Assembly: GCF_025340265.1 (NCBI RefSeq)
Contig: NZ_CP022707.1
Coordinates: forward strand, 868,501 to 932,500
Direction of reading: 5' to 3'
Source of the DNA: Novosphingobium sp. 9
Lineage (GTDB): Bacteria; Pseudomonadota; Alphaproteobacteria; Sphingomonadales; Sphingomonadaceae
DNA: 64,000 bases
Positions 44,707 to 54,400 of the stretch are shown one piece after another. Made by a program: the position numbers and the translations under genes. The notes under the pieces are model-generated. The model was not told where the DNA came from, ran no database searches, and saw nothing but the letters and a program-made list of their open reading frames with translations. How positions within the stretch are numbered: position 1 is the first letter of the stretch; every line of letters begins with the position of its first letter.

Positions 44707-45966
44707 CTAGAACCGCGCGGCGGCCTCGGCGATGGCGGCCCACACGGTGTCGAGCTGATCGTCGGTGATGCCATAGGGAGGCATCACGTAGACGGTATTG
44801 CCCAGCGGGCGCAGCAGCACGCCCTGTTCGCGGAAGAAGGCGACGAGGCGCGGCTGGCGGGTGTCGAGATAGCCGCCGCTGGTCTCGCGCACCGGCAGGT
44901 CCACCGCCGCGATAGTGCCGCAGCGGCGCGGGTTGTCGATGACGCCGGTGGCGGCCAGCGCGTCCAGCCGCTGCTGCTGGCGGGTGCCGAGATCGGCGAT
45001 CCGCTCTAGCACCGGCTCCTCGCGCCAGATGGCGAGGTTCTCCGCCGCCGCTGCGCAGGCGATCGGGTTGGCAGTGTAGCTGGAGGAGTGGAAGAACATC
45101 TTCGCCCGGTCGTTCGACCAGTGCGCCTGGAAGATCTCCTCGCGCGCCATGGTGACGGCGAGCGGCACCGAGCCGCCGGTCAGCCCCTTGGACAGACACA
45201 GGATATCGGGCACGACACCCGCCTGTTCGCAGGCCAGCAGCGTCCCGGTGCGGCCCCAGGCAGTCATCACCTCGTCGGCGATGAACAGAACGCCGTGCGC
45301 GGCGCAGATCGTCTGCATCGCGGCGAGAATGTCGGGGGAATAGAACAGCATCCCGCCCGAGCCGAGCACCAGCGGCTCGACGATGAATGCCGCCACGTCG
45401 CCCTGCGCGCATAGCGCCTCCAAGGCATCGAGCGTCGCCTGCTCGGCGCCTGCCGCCGGGAAGGGCACGCGGCCCACATCGAACAGCAGCGGGCCGTAAG
45501 GCTGGGTGAACACGCCGCGCTCGCCCACCGACATCGCGCCGATGGTGTCGCCGTGGTACGAATGCTCCATCACCACGATGCGGTGGCGGGCCTCGTTGCG
45601 GGCCTGCCAGTAGCCGAGCGCCATCTTCAGCGCGACTTCGACGCAGGTGGAGCCGCTGTCCGAGAAGAACACCCGCGTCAGGCTCTCGGGCATGATCGCG
45701 CGCAGGCCCGCGGCGACCTCTTCGGCAGGCGCGTGGGTGTATCCGGCGAAGATGATCTGGTCGAGCTTGCCTGCCTGCGCGGCGATAGCCGCCATGATGC
45801 GCGGGTTGGCATGGCCGTGCGTCGTCACCCACCACGAGGAGATCGCGTCGATCAGCGTGCGCCCGTCGGCCAGATGGAGCAGCGCGCCCTCGGCCCGGTC
45901 CACCAGCGGGATTTCCTCGCCCAGACCGTGCTGCGTGAAGGGATGCCAGATGGAGGAGCCGCTCAT
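44707..45966 (-). CDS. bioA: Adenosylmethionine-8-amino-7-oxononanoate aminotransferase
   Basis: PLP class III transaminase of biotin synthesis that converts KAPA to DAPA with S-adenosylmethionine as amino donor, 419 residues. The N-terminal IWHPFTQHG is diagnostic and the PLP Lys is in [10 protein letters not shown]. It is the last gene of the operon; its start overlaps the bioD stop by four bases. Confidence 0.95.
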   Translation of the reverse strand: MSGSSIWHPFTQHGLGEEIPLVDRAEGALLHLADGRTLIDAISSWWVTTHGHANPRIMAAIAAQAGKLDQIIFAGYTHAPAEEVAAGLRAIMPESLTRVFFSDSGSTCVEVALKMALGYWQARNEARHRIVVMEHSYHGDTIGAMSVGERGVFTQPYGPLLFDVGRVPFPAAGAEQATLDALEALCAQGDVAAFIVEPLVLGSGGMLFYSPDILAAMQTICAAHGVLFIADEVMTAWGRTGTLLACEQAGVVPDILCLSKGLTGGSVPLAVTMAREEIFQAHWSNDRAKMFFHSSSYTANPIACAAAAENLAIWREEPVLERIADLGTRQQQRLDALAATGVIDNPRRCGTIAAVDLPVRETSGGYLDTRQPRLVAFFREQGVLLRPLGNTVYVMPPYGITDDQLDTVWAAIAEAAARF

Positions 45967-46621
45967 GCGAGGAAGTCCGCGATGTCGAACGCGGCGGCGA
46001 AGGCCTCGCGCAGCGTTTCGGGACTGAGCGTATCGAGCTTGGGCAGGCGACCGAGCCGCTTCACGCCGCCCATCGCGCAGATCGTCGCCTCGCTGTCTTC
46101 CACGTTGTCGCCCACGAACGCGACGCCGAGGATCGCGATTCCGCGCGACCGTAGCGCCTCAATGGAGAGCAGTGCGTGGTTGATCGCGCCCAGTTGCGTG
46201 CGTGAGACCAGCACCACCGGCGCGCGCCAGCGGGCAAATTGGTCGGCATAAGTGGTCTGCCGGTCGAGCGGAACGAGGGCGCCGCCTGCGCCTTCGACTA
46301 CCAGTGGCCCGTCGACCTGCGGCAGCGCGAGACGGGCCGGGTCGATGGTCACGCCGTCGATCTCGGCGGCGAGGTGCGGGGAGCAGGGGTGGTGAGGCGA
46401 TAGGCGTCGGGCAGCACCCGCTCGGGCGCCAGGCCGGAAAGTCGTGCCACGCGGTCGCGGTCGCCGCCGTCGGCTTCGAGCCCGGCCTGTACCGGCTTCC
46501 AGTAATAGGCGTTGCCCTGCGCGTTCAGCGCGCCTGCCAGCGCGGCGGCAAAGACGGTCTTGCCGATTTCTGTATCGGTGCCGGTGACGATGATGGGATG
46601 GAAGTTGGAGGAGGTAGTCAT
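45963..46621 (-). pseudogene. bioD: Dethiobiotin synthetase, frameshifted at a G4 tract
   Basis: ATP-dependent carboxylase forming the ureido ring of dethiobiotin. The N-terminal half ([17 protein letters not shown], Walker A) reads from ATG 46621 and the C-terminal half ([16 protein letters not shown]) reads in another frame to 45963. They join at a GGGG run (46378-46381): one extra base would change PAPRTSPP to the expected [16 protein letters not shown] and give 660 bases, 219 residues. Because an intact biotin operon surrounds it, an assembly error is more likely than a true loss. Confidence 0.85.
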
Positions 46622-47379
46622 GCCTGCTCCCTGCCAGCTTGCAGGTGCACCGTCACCACCTCGTAGTCGGCACAGGCTCCCGATTTCTCGAACTGGGCCA
46701 TCACCGCGCGCAACTGGCGCGGGCTGAGCGGGCGGTGTTCGCTGGCGGCATGACCCGCGCCGATGGCCTTGACTGCGCGCAGGAAAGCGCGGGCATCGGC
46801 GTGGTCCTCGCTCAGGGTTTCGACTGTGATGTCTCCCAGCGCGCGAAATGCTTCGACCGGCGCGAAGGCGGGCGTGCCGGGGGCAAGTCCTTGCGCCTCA
46901 TGCGCCGCGCGCCAGTGCGAGAAGGTCTTCGGGCCGAGCGTCGTCACGACCAGATGGCCACCGGGTGCCAGTTGCGCGGCCAGCCGGGCGAGCGCGGCGG
47001 GAGCGTCGTCGAACCATTGCACGGCCAGGCTGGAGACGATCAGGTCGAACGGGCCACCCTCGAGCGCTTCGCGCTCGCCGTCGAGCACCGCAAAATGATG
47101 CGCGGCGCTGCCTGCCATGCGTGCTTCGCACCGGGCAACCATTTCGGGCGCAAGATCGGTGACGAGCCACTCGCCCTCGATACCGCGTTCGTGTAGCGCC
47201 TGCGTCAGGAACCCGGTGCCGCAGCCGATTTCCAGCCCCCGCACGGGGCGGGGGAGGTCGAGGGCGGCGATCCGCGCGGCGAGCGCCCCGGCGATGCGAT
47301 TCTGGACATGGGCGTTGCCGTCATAGTCGCGCGCGGCGCCGAAGCGGTGGGCGACCTCCTCGTGCGGGATCGGGCTCAT
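46618..47379 (-). CDS. bioC: Malonyl-[acp] O-methyltransferase, BioC-like
   Basis: 253-residue SAM-dependent methyltransferase starting biotin synthesis by methylating malonyl-ACP. The SAM motif [13 protein letters not shown] lies near residue 50 and the post-motif [14 protein letters not shown] follows. The start is [14 protein letters not shown] at 47379. Its stop overlaps the bioD start and its start overlaps the stop of the BioH-like gene. Confidence 0.87.
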   Translation of the reverse strand: MSPIPHEEVAHRFGAARDYDGNAHVQNRIAGALAARIAALDLPRPVRGLEIGCGTGFLTQALHERGIEGEWLVTDLAPEMVARCEARMAGSAAHHFAVLDGEREALEGGPFDLIVSSLAVQWFDDAPAALARLAAQLAPGGHLVVTTLGPKTFSHWRAAHEAQGLAPGTPAFAPVEAFRALGDITVETLSEDHADARAFLRAVKAIGAGHAASEHRPLSPRQLRAVMAQFEKSGACADYEVVTVHLQAGREQA

Positions 47380-48029
47380 GCCGTCGCGGGTCCTGCGGGC
47401 AGCGAGGCGATCATGCCCCGGATCGCGGCGGCGCAGAGCGCCGGGTTCTCGCGCGGCAACAGGTGCCCGCCTTCGGGCGAGTCCATCCGCCGCGCCGGAT
47501 GCGTGCCCCGCGTGAAGGTCGCGGCGCGCAGATCCGGGGGCAGCAGCGGATCGGCGCTGCCGTGGATTGCCAGCACCGGCACCGGGCTGAGCGAGAGGTG
47601 GGCATCGCGCATGGCGAGCAGGTCTTCGCGCAAGGGCTCGGGCTCGCACATCTCGAAATCGTCGTGGCAGCCGATCTGGCGGCGGAACTCGGCGAGCACG
47701 GGGGCCGGGTCTTCGTCGAAGCGGCGCAGCATCCGGTCGAGCACACGCATCGGCACGCCGGGGCGGTCGGGCCGGGCGGAGAAATGGTCGAAGCCGTTGA
47801 TCGCGACAAGGCCGACCAGCCCCGGCGGCGGATCGGCGAGCAGGCGCATGGTGCCGAACGAATGCGTCACCGCGAGCACCGGCGTACTCATGCGGTCAGG
47901 CGCCAGCGTGTGCGGATCGCCGAAGTAGCCGCGATCGTCGGCCTCGTGCGCGAATTCGGGCAAAGCCGCGCGCAAGGGCTCCCAGAACGAGGCGTCGAAG
48001 CCCCAGCCGTGCAGGAACAGCAGCTTCAC
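47376..48029 (-). CDS. BioH-like pimeloyl-ACP ester esterase
   Basis: 217-residue alpha/beta hydrolase in the biotin operon, expected to cleave the methyl ester after chain elongation. It has LLFLHGWGFDASFW, a nucleophile elbow THSFGT (looser than the usual G-x-S-x-G), and a C-terminal His in SPEGGHLLPREN. The GTG start at 48029 overlaps the bioF stop. The function is inferred from position between bioF and bioC; sequence motifs alone would not separate it from other esterases. Confidence 0.8.
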   Translation of the reverse strand: MKLLFLHGWGFDASFWEPLRAALPEFAHEADDRGYFGDPHTLAPDRMSTPVLAVTHSFGTMRLLADPPPGLVGLVAINGFDHFSARPDRPGVPMRVLDRMLRRFDEDPAPVLAEFRRQIGCHDDFEMCEPEPLREDLLAMRDAHLSLSPVPVLAIHGSADPLLPPDLRAATFTRGTHPARRMDSPEGGHLLPRENPALCAAAIRGMIASLPAGPATA

Positions 48030-49216
48030 GCAGGGTTCGCCTTCACCGCCTCGGCCAGCGCGGCGAGCAGCGCATCGACGTCCGCCATACCGTGCGTGGC
48101 GCGCAGCGCGATGCGCAGGCGGCTGGTCCCGGTGGGCACCGTCGGCGGGCGGATCGCGCCGGTAAGGAAGCCTGCGTCTTCCAGCGCTGCGGCGATGGCC
48201 ATTGTGCGCGCCTCGGTGCCGAGCACGGCAGGGACGATCTGGGTCGAGGAGCCGCCATGGTCCAGCCCCAGCGTGGCCAGGCCGTCGCGCAGTCGATCGC
48301 CCAGCGCAGCCAGATGCGCGCGTTCGGCATCCATCGTCGGCACCAGATCGAGCGTGGCATCGAGCGCGCCGAGTATGGCGGGCGGCGGCGCGGTGGTGAA
48401 GACGAAGCCGCTTGCAGCATTGGCGAGGTAGTCGATCAGCACCTGCGATCCCGCCACATAGGCGCCGAACCCGCCCAGCGCCTTGCTGAACGTGCCCATC
48501 ACCACGTCCACGCCCTCTGGCACTTCGGCACAGAGCCCCGCGCCTTGCGGGCCGAGCACGCCGGTCGCATGGGCCTCGTCGACATAGAGGATCGCATCGT
48601 GACGACGGGCGATGGCCGAGAGTTCGGCCACATCGGCGCGGTCGCCGTCCATCGAGAACACGCTTTCGGTCAGGATCAGCCGCGCAGGCGCTTCGGCGCC
48701 TTTCGTGGCGAGCAGCTCTTCCAGATGGGCGAGGTCGTTGTGGCGGAAGCGGTGCTGGCGCACGCCGGAGGCGGCGATCCCGGCGTGCATCGAGGCGTGG
48801 ATCAGCCGGTCGCTGAACACCGCGACGCCCGGCATTGCCGCGATCAGCGCGGGGATCGTCGCCGCATTGGCCTGCCAGCCCGAGGCGAAGATCATCGCCG
48901 CCTCGCACTTTTTGAACGCGGCGAGCCGGGCCTCCACGGCGAGGTGAGCCGCGCTGGTGCCGGTCACGAGGCGTGAGGCGCCCGACCCGGTGCCCAGTTC
49001 CTGCGCCCACTCACCCGCGCGCTGTGCGGGCAGCGGATGGGTGGCAAGGCCGAGGTAGTCGTTGCTGGCGAAGTCCACCAGTTCGCGCCCGTCGCGCACG
49101 ATGCGCCCTTGCGGAGCCATGCTGGCCGCGCGCAGCACGCGGCGGCGGCCAGCCTGTTCGATCTTGTCGAGGGCCTGGCGAAGAGGGGCATCAAGGGGGG
49201 AATGGGGCCTGCTCAT
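48026..49216 (-). CDS. bioF: 8-amino-7-oxononanoate synthase
   Basis: PLP alpha-oxoamine synthase condensing pimeloyl-ACP and alanine, 396 residues. It has VDFASNDYLGLATHP, the GTFSKALGGFG lysine, and VDEAHATGVLG. It is the first gene of the operon bioF-bioH-like-bioC-bioD-bioA. No biotin operator (BirA box) or riboswitch is recognised in the 157 bases upstream, and bioB is not in the window. Confidence 0.94.
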   Translation of the reverse strand: MSRPHSPLDAPLRQALDKIEQAGRRRVLRAASMAPQGRIVRDGRELVDFASNDYLGLATHPLPAQRAGEWAQELGTGSGASRLVTGTSAAHLAVEARLAAFKKCEAAMIFASGWQANAATIPALIAAMPGVAVFSDRLIHASMHAGIAASGVRQHRFRHNDLAHLEELLATKGAEAPARLILTESVFSMDGDRADVAELSAIARRHDAILYVDEAHATGVLGPQGAGLCAEVPEGVDVVMGTFSKALGGFGAYVAGSQVLIDYLANAASGFVFTTAPPPAILGALDATLDLVPTMDAERAHLAALGDRLRDGLATLGLDHGGSSTQIVPAVLGTEARTMAIAAALEDAGFLTGAIRPPTVPTGTSRLRIALRATHGMADVDALLAALAEAVKANPA

Positions 49217-49373
49217 GATGCTGCCGGGTAGGCCAGAGGGCGCAGCGGGGCAATGGGATTACGGTGGCATTGCGGGGCAGGGCACTTGCGCGAATTGTCG
49301 CAGGCAGGCGGCGGGACGGCGTTGCGGTTTTGCGCCGCGCGGCACCTTCGGGCGATCTGGTGCGTTATCGGGT

Positions 49374-50528
49374 ATGGACAAGAACAATAATATCCTGATC
49401 TCCGGCGGCCTTATCAGGGGTCGCCTTCCGCTGCTCTCGTGCGCGCTCGTCGCCGGACTGCTGGCCGCGTGTCATCCCGATCCGGGTAAGGCAGAGAGCG
49501 ATCAGCCCGGTGCCGCGCCTGCCTCACCGGTGGCTGCGGCCCCCGATCCGAGCGCGGCGCTGGTCGCCAGTATGGCCTTCCGCCCGGTCGCCAATCCCGG
49601 TCCTCTGCCCGCCGCCGCGACACCGGCGATGCAGGCGCAGGTCGTGCTCGACCGGCTGGGCTTCTCTCCGGGCGTGATCGACGGCAAGCCGGGCGCTTCG
49701 TTCAAGAAGGCGCTGGCCGGTTTCCAGAGTGCCAACGACATCGCCGCGACGGGAGAGCTGGACGATGCCACCCGGCAGGCCCTCGCGCGCTGGCAGCAGG
49801 TAGCGCCCGCCGTGCTGGTGACGGTGCCCAAGGCATTCGTGACGCAGAAGTTCTATCCCGATCTTCCCACCAGCGAGAGCGGCATGGCGAAGTTCGACAA
49901 CCTCGGCTACCGCACCATGGCCGAGGCGCTGGCCGAGCGGTTCCACACCACGCCCGAAACGCTGATCGCGCTCAACGGCGCGCAGGCCATGATCGCGGCG
50001 GGCAAGCCCTTGTGGGTGCCCAATATTCCCGACGTGAAGCCCGAAGGGTTCGAAAAGGACGCGCGCGACTGGAACGAGACGCTGGTCTCGCTCGGCGTTT
50101 CGCCCCGGCAGGCGAAGGCCGATCATCTGGTGGTCGACAAGTCTGATGGCGTGCTGCGCGTGTTCGATAAGCAGGACCGCCTGATCGGCCAGTTCCCCGT
50201 CACAACCGGGTCCGAGCACGATCCGCTGCCGATCGGCACCTGGACGATCCAGGGCGAGGCGCGCAATCCCGATTACCAGTTCAACCCCAAGCTGTTCTGG
50301 GATGCCTCGAAGAACGCCAAGGCCGCGCGCCTGCCGCCGGGTCCGAACGGGCCGGTCGGCGTGGTGTGGATGGACCTGTCCAAGCCGCACTACGGCATCC
50401 ACGGCACGCCCGAGCCGCAGAACATCGGCCATACCGAAAGCCATGGCTGCGTGCGCCTGACCAACTGGGACGCCGCGCGCGTGGCCGAAATGGTCTCGGC
50501 GGGTACGAAAGTGGTGTTCCAGCCCTGA
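49374..50528 (+). CDS. L,D-transpeptidase lipoprotein with peptidoglycan-binding domain
   Basis: 384 residues with a lipobox LLAAC (Cys33), a PG_binding_1 domain (about 84-140: LDRLGFSPGVIDGKPGASF), then a YkuD catalytic domain with ESHGCVRLTNWD and catalytic Cys359. It is probably anchored to the outer or inner membrane. It differs from the YcbB-like enzyme at 4.8 kb by lacking the long scaffold. Start at 49374; divergent from bioF. Confidence 0.92.
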   Translation: MDKNNNILISGGLIRGRLPLLSCALVAGLLAACHPDPGKAESDQPGAAPASPVAAAPDPSAALVASMAFRPVANPGPLPAAATPAMQAQVVLDRLGFSPGVIDGKPGASFKKALAGFQSANDIAATGELDDATRQALARWQQVAPAVLVTVPKAFVTQKFYPDLPTSESGMAKFDNLGYRTMAEALAERFHTTPETLIALNGAQAMIAAGKPLWVPNIPDVKPEGFEKDARDWNETLVSLGVSPRQAKADHLVVDKSDGVLRVFDKQDRLIGQFPVTTGSEHDPLPIGTWTIQGEARNPDYQFNPKLFWDASKNAKAARLPPGPNGPVGVVWMDLSKPHYGIHGTPEPQNIGHTESHGCVRLTNWDAARVAEMVSAGTKVVFQP

Positions 50529-50677
50529 TGCAGCACGTCTGAGGGACGAGGCGAGTCCTGCGCGGGGCGAGTCGCGATGGCAGGGCTTGTCGCTCCTCAC
50601 CCGGCGGGAGTAGCCGGGTCAGGACAGGGGAAGGCGCGGAAATGCGCGCTTTCAACACGATATGAGGGAAGTTTCGT

Positions 50678-51166
50678 ATGAACAACGCACGCGTGGTGCT
50701 GGCAGCGGTGCTGTCGGTCTCGGGCCTTGCGGTCATGGCAGCGCCCGCCTCGGCGCAGGTCACGGCGGAAGCCAATGTGGCCAAGTCCGAAGGCCAGTGG
50801 GGTGGCGAGCTGGGCGTCGGCATGCCGATCGTCAACGACGGCCCGATCAAGGTGACGCCGATGGTCGGCGTGTTCGTCTACGACCGCGATCACCCCGGCT
50901 ATTACAAGGACGACGGCGCCTGTTATGCCAATTCCGACGACAGCGAAGTGGGCGGCCACCATTGCGACGGCAGCGGCACCAAGCTCTATGCCCGCATCGA
51001 GGCGACCTACAGCCTGCCGATGGCATCGGTAGGGCTGGGCGCGCGCTGGATGGGCGATGACCTGCGTCCCTACGGCACGGTCGCCGTGCCGATCGCGCCG
51101 TTGTTCTCGGTGAAGGGCGACCTTGGCGACCACTATCTGGCCGCCGGTATCACGGCCCACTTCTGA
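50678..51166 (+). CDS. Hypothetical outer-membrane-like protein
   Basis: 162 residues with a signal peptide (cleavage after ASA near residue 25) and alternating amphipathic strands ending in aromatic AGITAHF, the pattern of a small beta-barrel. Two Cys (GACYAN and HHCDGSG) could form a disulphide. Ribosome binding site GAGGGAAG. I recognise no named family. Confidence 0.75.
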   Translation: MNNARVVLAAVLSVSGLAVMAAPASAQVTAEANVAKSEGQWGGELGVGMPIVNDGPIKVTPMVGVFVYDRDHPGYYKDDGACYANSDDSEVGGHHCDGSGTKLYARIEATYSLPMASVGLGARWMGDDLRPYGTVAVPIAPLFSVKGDLGDHYLAAGITAHF

Positions 51167-51213
51167 AGACCTGAAGCAGGTGAAGATCTAAAGCGGGGCT
51201 GGCAGCGACCTTA

Positions 51214-51252
51214 CCCCGTTCGGGTGATGCCTTGCGGCATGCGCGAACGGGG
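51214..51252. terminator. Inverted repeat after the small outer-membrane gene
   Basis: CCCCGTTCG (51214-51222) and CGAACGGGG (51244-51252) flank a small GATGCC..GGCAT hairpin between convergent genes. The T tract is weak, so termination is probable but not certain. Confidence 0.55.
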
Positions 51253-51254
51253 GG

Positions 51255-51458
51255 TCAGCTCTCGATCAGATCGAGATAGGCCACCACGTCGTTGTCGGTG
51301 GCGATGAACAGGCCGTCCTGCACTTCTTCGGGTTGCAACTCTGCGATGCGCAGCGCTTCGGTGAGCGAGCCGTAGAACAGGGTGTTGGCCGCACCGCCTT
51401 CGGCTCCGCCATCGAGGTGATAGAGCCGGACAGTGGCTTCGCCATAGGTCGTGCGCAT
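51255..51458 (-). CDS. Small hypothetical protein following DUF4169
   Basis: 67-residue soluble protein (MRTTYGEATVRLYHLDGG ... VVAYLDLIES). Its ATG overlaps the stop of the DUF4169 gene (TGATG), indicating translational coupling. No known motif is visible; an acidic C-terminus is notable. Confidence 0.65.
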   Translation of the reverse strand: MRTTYGEATVRLYHLDGGAEGGAANTLFYGSLTEALRIAELQPEEVQDGLFIATDNDVVAYLDLIES

Positions 51459-51643
51459 CAGTCCTGCTCCTTCTCGCGTTTCGCGCCATCCAGTGCCTTG
51501 CCGACCCGCAAGACTTCGGCGCGGGTGGCGGTCTTTTCGGCCTTCGAGCGACCATGTTGCGCGCGGGCGGTGTCTGCCTGCACGCTGGCGGTGGCGCGGG
51601 CCTTGGCCTTGCGGGCCATGCGAAGATTGACGATTTCGGCCAT
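51458..51643 (-). CDS. DUF4169 family protein
   Basis: 61-residue basic, helical protein opening MAEIVNLRMARKAKARA, the DUF4169 pattern common in alphaproteobacteria. The Arg/Lys/Ala-rich middle contains HGRSKAEKTATRAE. Its function is unknown. It is coupled to the following 67-aa gene and lies 12 bases downstream of the HerA-like ATPase. Confidence 0.85.
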   Translation of the reverse strand: MAEIVNLRMARKAKARATASVQADTARAQHGRSKAEKTATRAEVLRVGKALDGAKREKEQD

Positions 51644-51655
51644 GACAGCCGCAGT

Positions 51656-53124
51656 CTACGCCTCGACCGGGGCCGTCGTCACCCCCAGATCGGGCAGGGC
51701 GACCGAACGCTTGCCCGAAAAATCGGTGCGCACAACGATCAGCCCGTCCTTCTCCAGATAGTCGAGCAGGCGCTGCACCCGGCGTGGGCTGCTGGTGCCG
51801 TAGATCCGCGCCAGTTCCATGTCGTCGGGGCAGGGACGGTTGTCCATCGCGAACTTGGCGATCGTATAGAACGTCGCCAGCGCATCGTCGGGGACGTGCT
51901 TGGCCAGATTGACCAGATCGGTCCAGCGCTCGTCGTCGGGGTCTTCGATCCCCGCGAGTGCGGCAGCGAAACCGCGCCGGAAGGCGGTGGCATCAAGGCC
52001 GCGCACCGAGATGCCCTTCATCCGGCAGCGGATCGTGTAGTCCTGAAACAGCGTGGTGGCCGACTGGAAGGTGCAGTCGGGCTCTGCCGCCATGCCGTTC
52101 AGGATTTCGAGCATCGCCGCGCGGTTTTCCTCGGGCTCCGGCTCGGCGCGTTCGGGGCGCGGTACGGCGCCGCCCAGACTGTCGAGCGCGGAAATCCGCT
52201 CGGACAGTTCCTCGACATCCTCGACCACGCGCGGGGCGGGGCGGGGGAACTCGGGCGCTCGGTCTCCACGTGCAGGTTGGCGTGGAGCAGTTCGCGCATG
52301 TCCTCGGTGCTGGCAGTCGGCAGCGGGGCGAGGCCGGGGGTGACGGACTTGGCGCCGGTGCGCACCGCGCCGATGTTCACCGCCACCGGACGGCGGCTGA
52401 TCGCCGGGCCAAGGCCCAGGAACTGCCCGCGTGCAAGGTCGCGGATCTGCTCGGCCTGACGGCGCTCCATGCCCAGCAGATCGGCGGCGCGGATCATGTC
52501 GATGTCGAGGAAGGTGCGGCCCATCAGGAAGTTGCTGGCTTCCGCCGCCACGTTCTTGGCCAGCTTGGCTAGGCGCTGGGTGGCGATCACGCCCGCCAGA
52601 CCGCGCTTGCGGCCACGGCACATCAGGTTGGTCATCGCGCCCAGCGAGATGCGGCGCGCTTCCTCGGAAACTTCACCGGCAGCGGCGGGCGCGAACAGCT
52701 GCGCCTCGTCCACCACCACCAGCGCGGGATACCACTGGTCGCGCGGGGCATCGAACATGGCGTTGAGGAACTGCGCGGCGCACTTCATCTGCTGGTCGAT
52801 TTCCAGCGAATCGAGCGCCAGCACCACCGAGGCGCGATGCTGGCGGATGCGCGCGCCCAGCCGCACGATCTCGGCCTCGCCATAGGCACCGGCGTCGATC
52901 ACGACATGGCCGAATTCCTCGGCAAGGCTGACGAAATCGCCTTCCGGGTCGATCACCACCTGCTGGACGATCCCGGCGCTCTCTTCCAGCAACCGGCGCA
53001 GCAGGTGCGACTTTCCGGACCCGGAATTGCCCTGCACCAGCAGGCGGGTCGCGAGAAGTTCGGTGATGTCGATGTCGATCGCGTCCCCGTTCGGGGTCTG
53101 GCCGATCACGATGTTCGCTTTCAC
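51656..53124 (-). pseudogene. HerA/DUF87-type ATPase, frameshifted
   Basis: P-loop ATPase with LLVQGNSGSGKSHLLRRLLEE (Walker A), ALVVVDEAQLF (Walker B) and the sensor GVIATQRLAKL, as in HerA-like DNA translocases that work with NurA. After HANLHVETE the frame shifts: the C-terminal part (APEFPRPAPRVVEDVEEL to VALPDLGVTTAPVEA) is in another frame. One missing G near 52257-52260 (GAGGCG read as GAGCGC) explains it; restoring it gives 1470 bases, 489 residues. The start is uncertain: GTG 53124 (used here) or GTG 53247, which adds a Pro-rich leader. Assembly error is likely. Confidence 0.82.
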
Positions 53125-53323
53125 AAGCGGCGGGATACGCAAAGCGAGGCCGCGATGCAAAGGGGGAGGGGGCGGCTTTCCCCAGAGCGTCTTGCCACGG
53201 CCCGCACCTGTCGCGTTGCCGATACGATTTAGCGCTTGAAGGTCCACGCGAAACTGCCAGTCTCACGCGATTGAGAGGCGCTCGCAAGCAGTGCCCCAAG
53301 GGATAAGGGACTTGAGAATAACC

Positions 53324-53845
53324 ATGACAAGCGTGGAGAAATACAACGGCGTCGCGCGGGCGCTGCACTGGTCGATCGCGGTGCTGATCATCTGCAACCT
53401 GCTTTCGGGCATCCTGCACGAGCCGCTGCATATGGGCGCGGTGCTGATCCCCTCGCACAAGGCGATCGGCCTGACCGTGCTGGTGCTTTCGGTCGCACGG
53501 CTGCTGTGGCGCCTGACCTGGACGCATCCGCCGTACCCCTCGCATATGCCCGGCTGGGAGCGTGGGGCAGCGACGCTGGTCCATGTGCTGCTCTATGTGG
53601 GCATGATCGGGATGCCGCTGTCGGGCTGGATCTTCGCGTCGGCCAGCCCGCGCGATCTTTCATGGTTCGGGCTGTTCGACTGGCCGAAGCTGCCGTTCGC
53701 CAAGGGCGATGCGCTTGTCGGCTTCAGCCACGAGTTCCACACCGTGTTCGGCTATTCGATGGCGGTGGTTCTGGTGCTGCACATCGCGGCGGCGCTGCGC
53801 CATCACTTCGTGCTGCGCGACACCGTGCTGCGCCGGATGCTCTGA
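53324..53845 (+). CDS. Cytochrome b561-family protein
   Basis: 173-residue four-helix membrane cytochrome b. Candidate haem His residues lie in ALHWSIAVL, PSHKAIGL, EFHTVFGYSMAV and LHIAAALRHHF. It resembles bacterial YodB/CybB superoxide or quinone reductases. The start MTSVEKYNGVARALHW at 53324 is preferred over the GTG at 53291. Confidence 0.9.
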   Translation: MTSVEKYNGVARALHWSIAVLIICNLLSGILHEPLHMGAVLIPSHKAIGLTVLVLSVARLLWRLTWTHPPYPSHMPGWERGAATLVHVLLYVGMIGMPLSGWIFASASPRDLSWFGLFDWPKLPFAKGDALVGFSHEFHTVFGYSMAVVLVLHIAAALRHHFVLRDTVLRRML

Positions 53846-53906
53846 GGGGTATTTGACGGACACCGAACCCGCCTTGCGGAAATTGCGTGCAGTTTCATGC
53901 GTTGTG

Positions 53907-53946
53907 CGCCTTGCGATCCGGGGCTGCGTACCCAGATCGCAAGGCG
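53907..53946. other. Perfect 12-bp inverted repeat
   Basis: CGCCTTGCGATC (53907-53918) and GATCGCAAGGCG (53935-53946) with a 16-base loop, between the cytochrome gene and the EthD gene. It could be a terminator without a T tract or an operator. Confidence 0.5.
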
Positions 53947-53974
53947 TATCTGATTGCAGAACGGAGCCCGTTGC

Positions 53975-54292
53975 ATGCCCAGTCCAGTTCAGCCCAGTCC
54001 GGCCCTCATCGTCACCTACCTGACCCACGACGGCGCGCATTTCGACCGCGCTTATTACGACGAGCATCACATGGGGCTGGCGCGCGAGGTCTGGGGCGCA
54101 CACGGGTTGACCGGCACCGAGGTGTTCTACCCCACCGATCCCGCCCAGCCCTATGCCTGCATCTCGGTCCTGCGCTTCCGTGACGAGGCGGCGATGGCCG
54201 CAGCGCTGGCCGACGCGGGCACCGCGAAGCTGGTCGCCGACGTCGCCAATTTCACCGACATCGTGCCGCTGAACTATACTGCGGCCAGCTAA
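53975..54292 (+). CDS. EthD-domain protein
   Basis: 105-residue small alpha/beta protein of the EthD (dimeric ferredoxin-like barrel) family: YLTHDGAHFDRAYYDEHHM, ending FTDIVPLNYTAA. EthD domains accompany ether degradation or act as small oxygenase-like proteins. I start at MPSPVQPSP (53975); an upstream ATG at 53954 adds seven residues. Confidence 0.8.
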   Translation: MPSPVQPSPALIVTYLTHDGAHFDRAYYDEHHMGLAREVWGAHGLTGTEVFYPTDPAQPYACISVLRFRDEAAMAAALADAGTAKLVADVANFTDIVPLNYTAAS

Positions 54293-54400
54293 ACCGCCGG
54301 GAACCTGCCGCCGAAGTCACATCGATGTCATGTCGGCGGGGCATAGGCGATGGACCATGCAGCGCCGTTTTCCGCCGTTTCTTCCTGATTTCGTTCCGCA

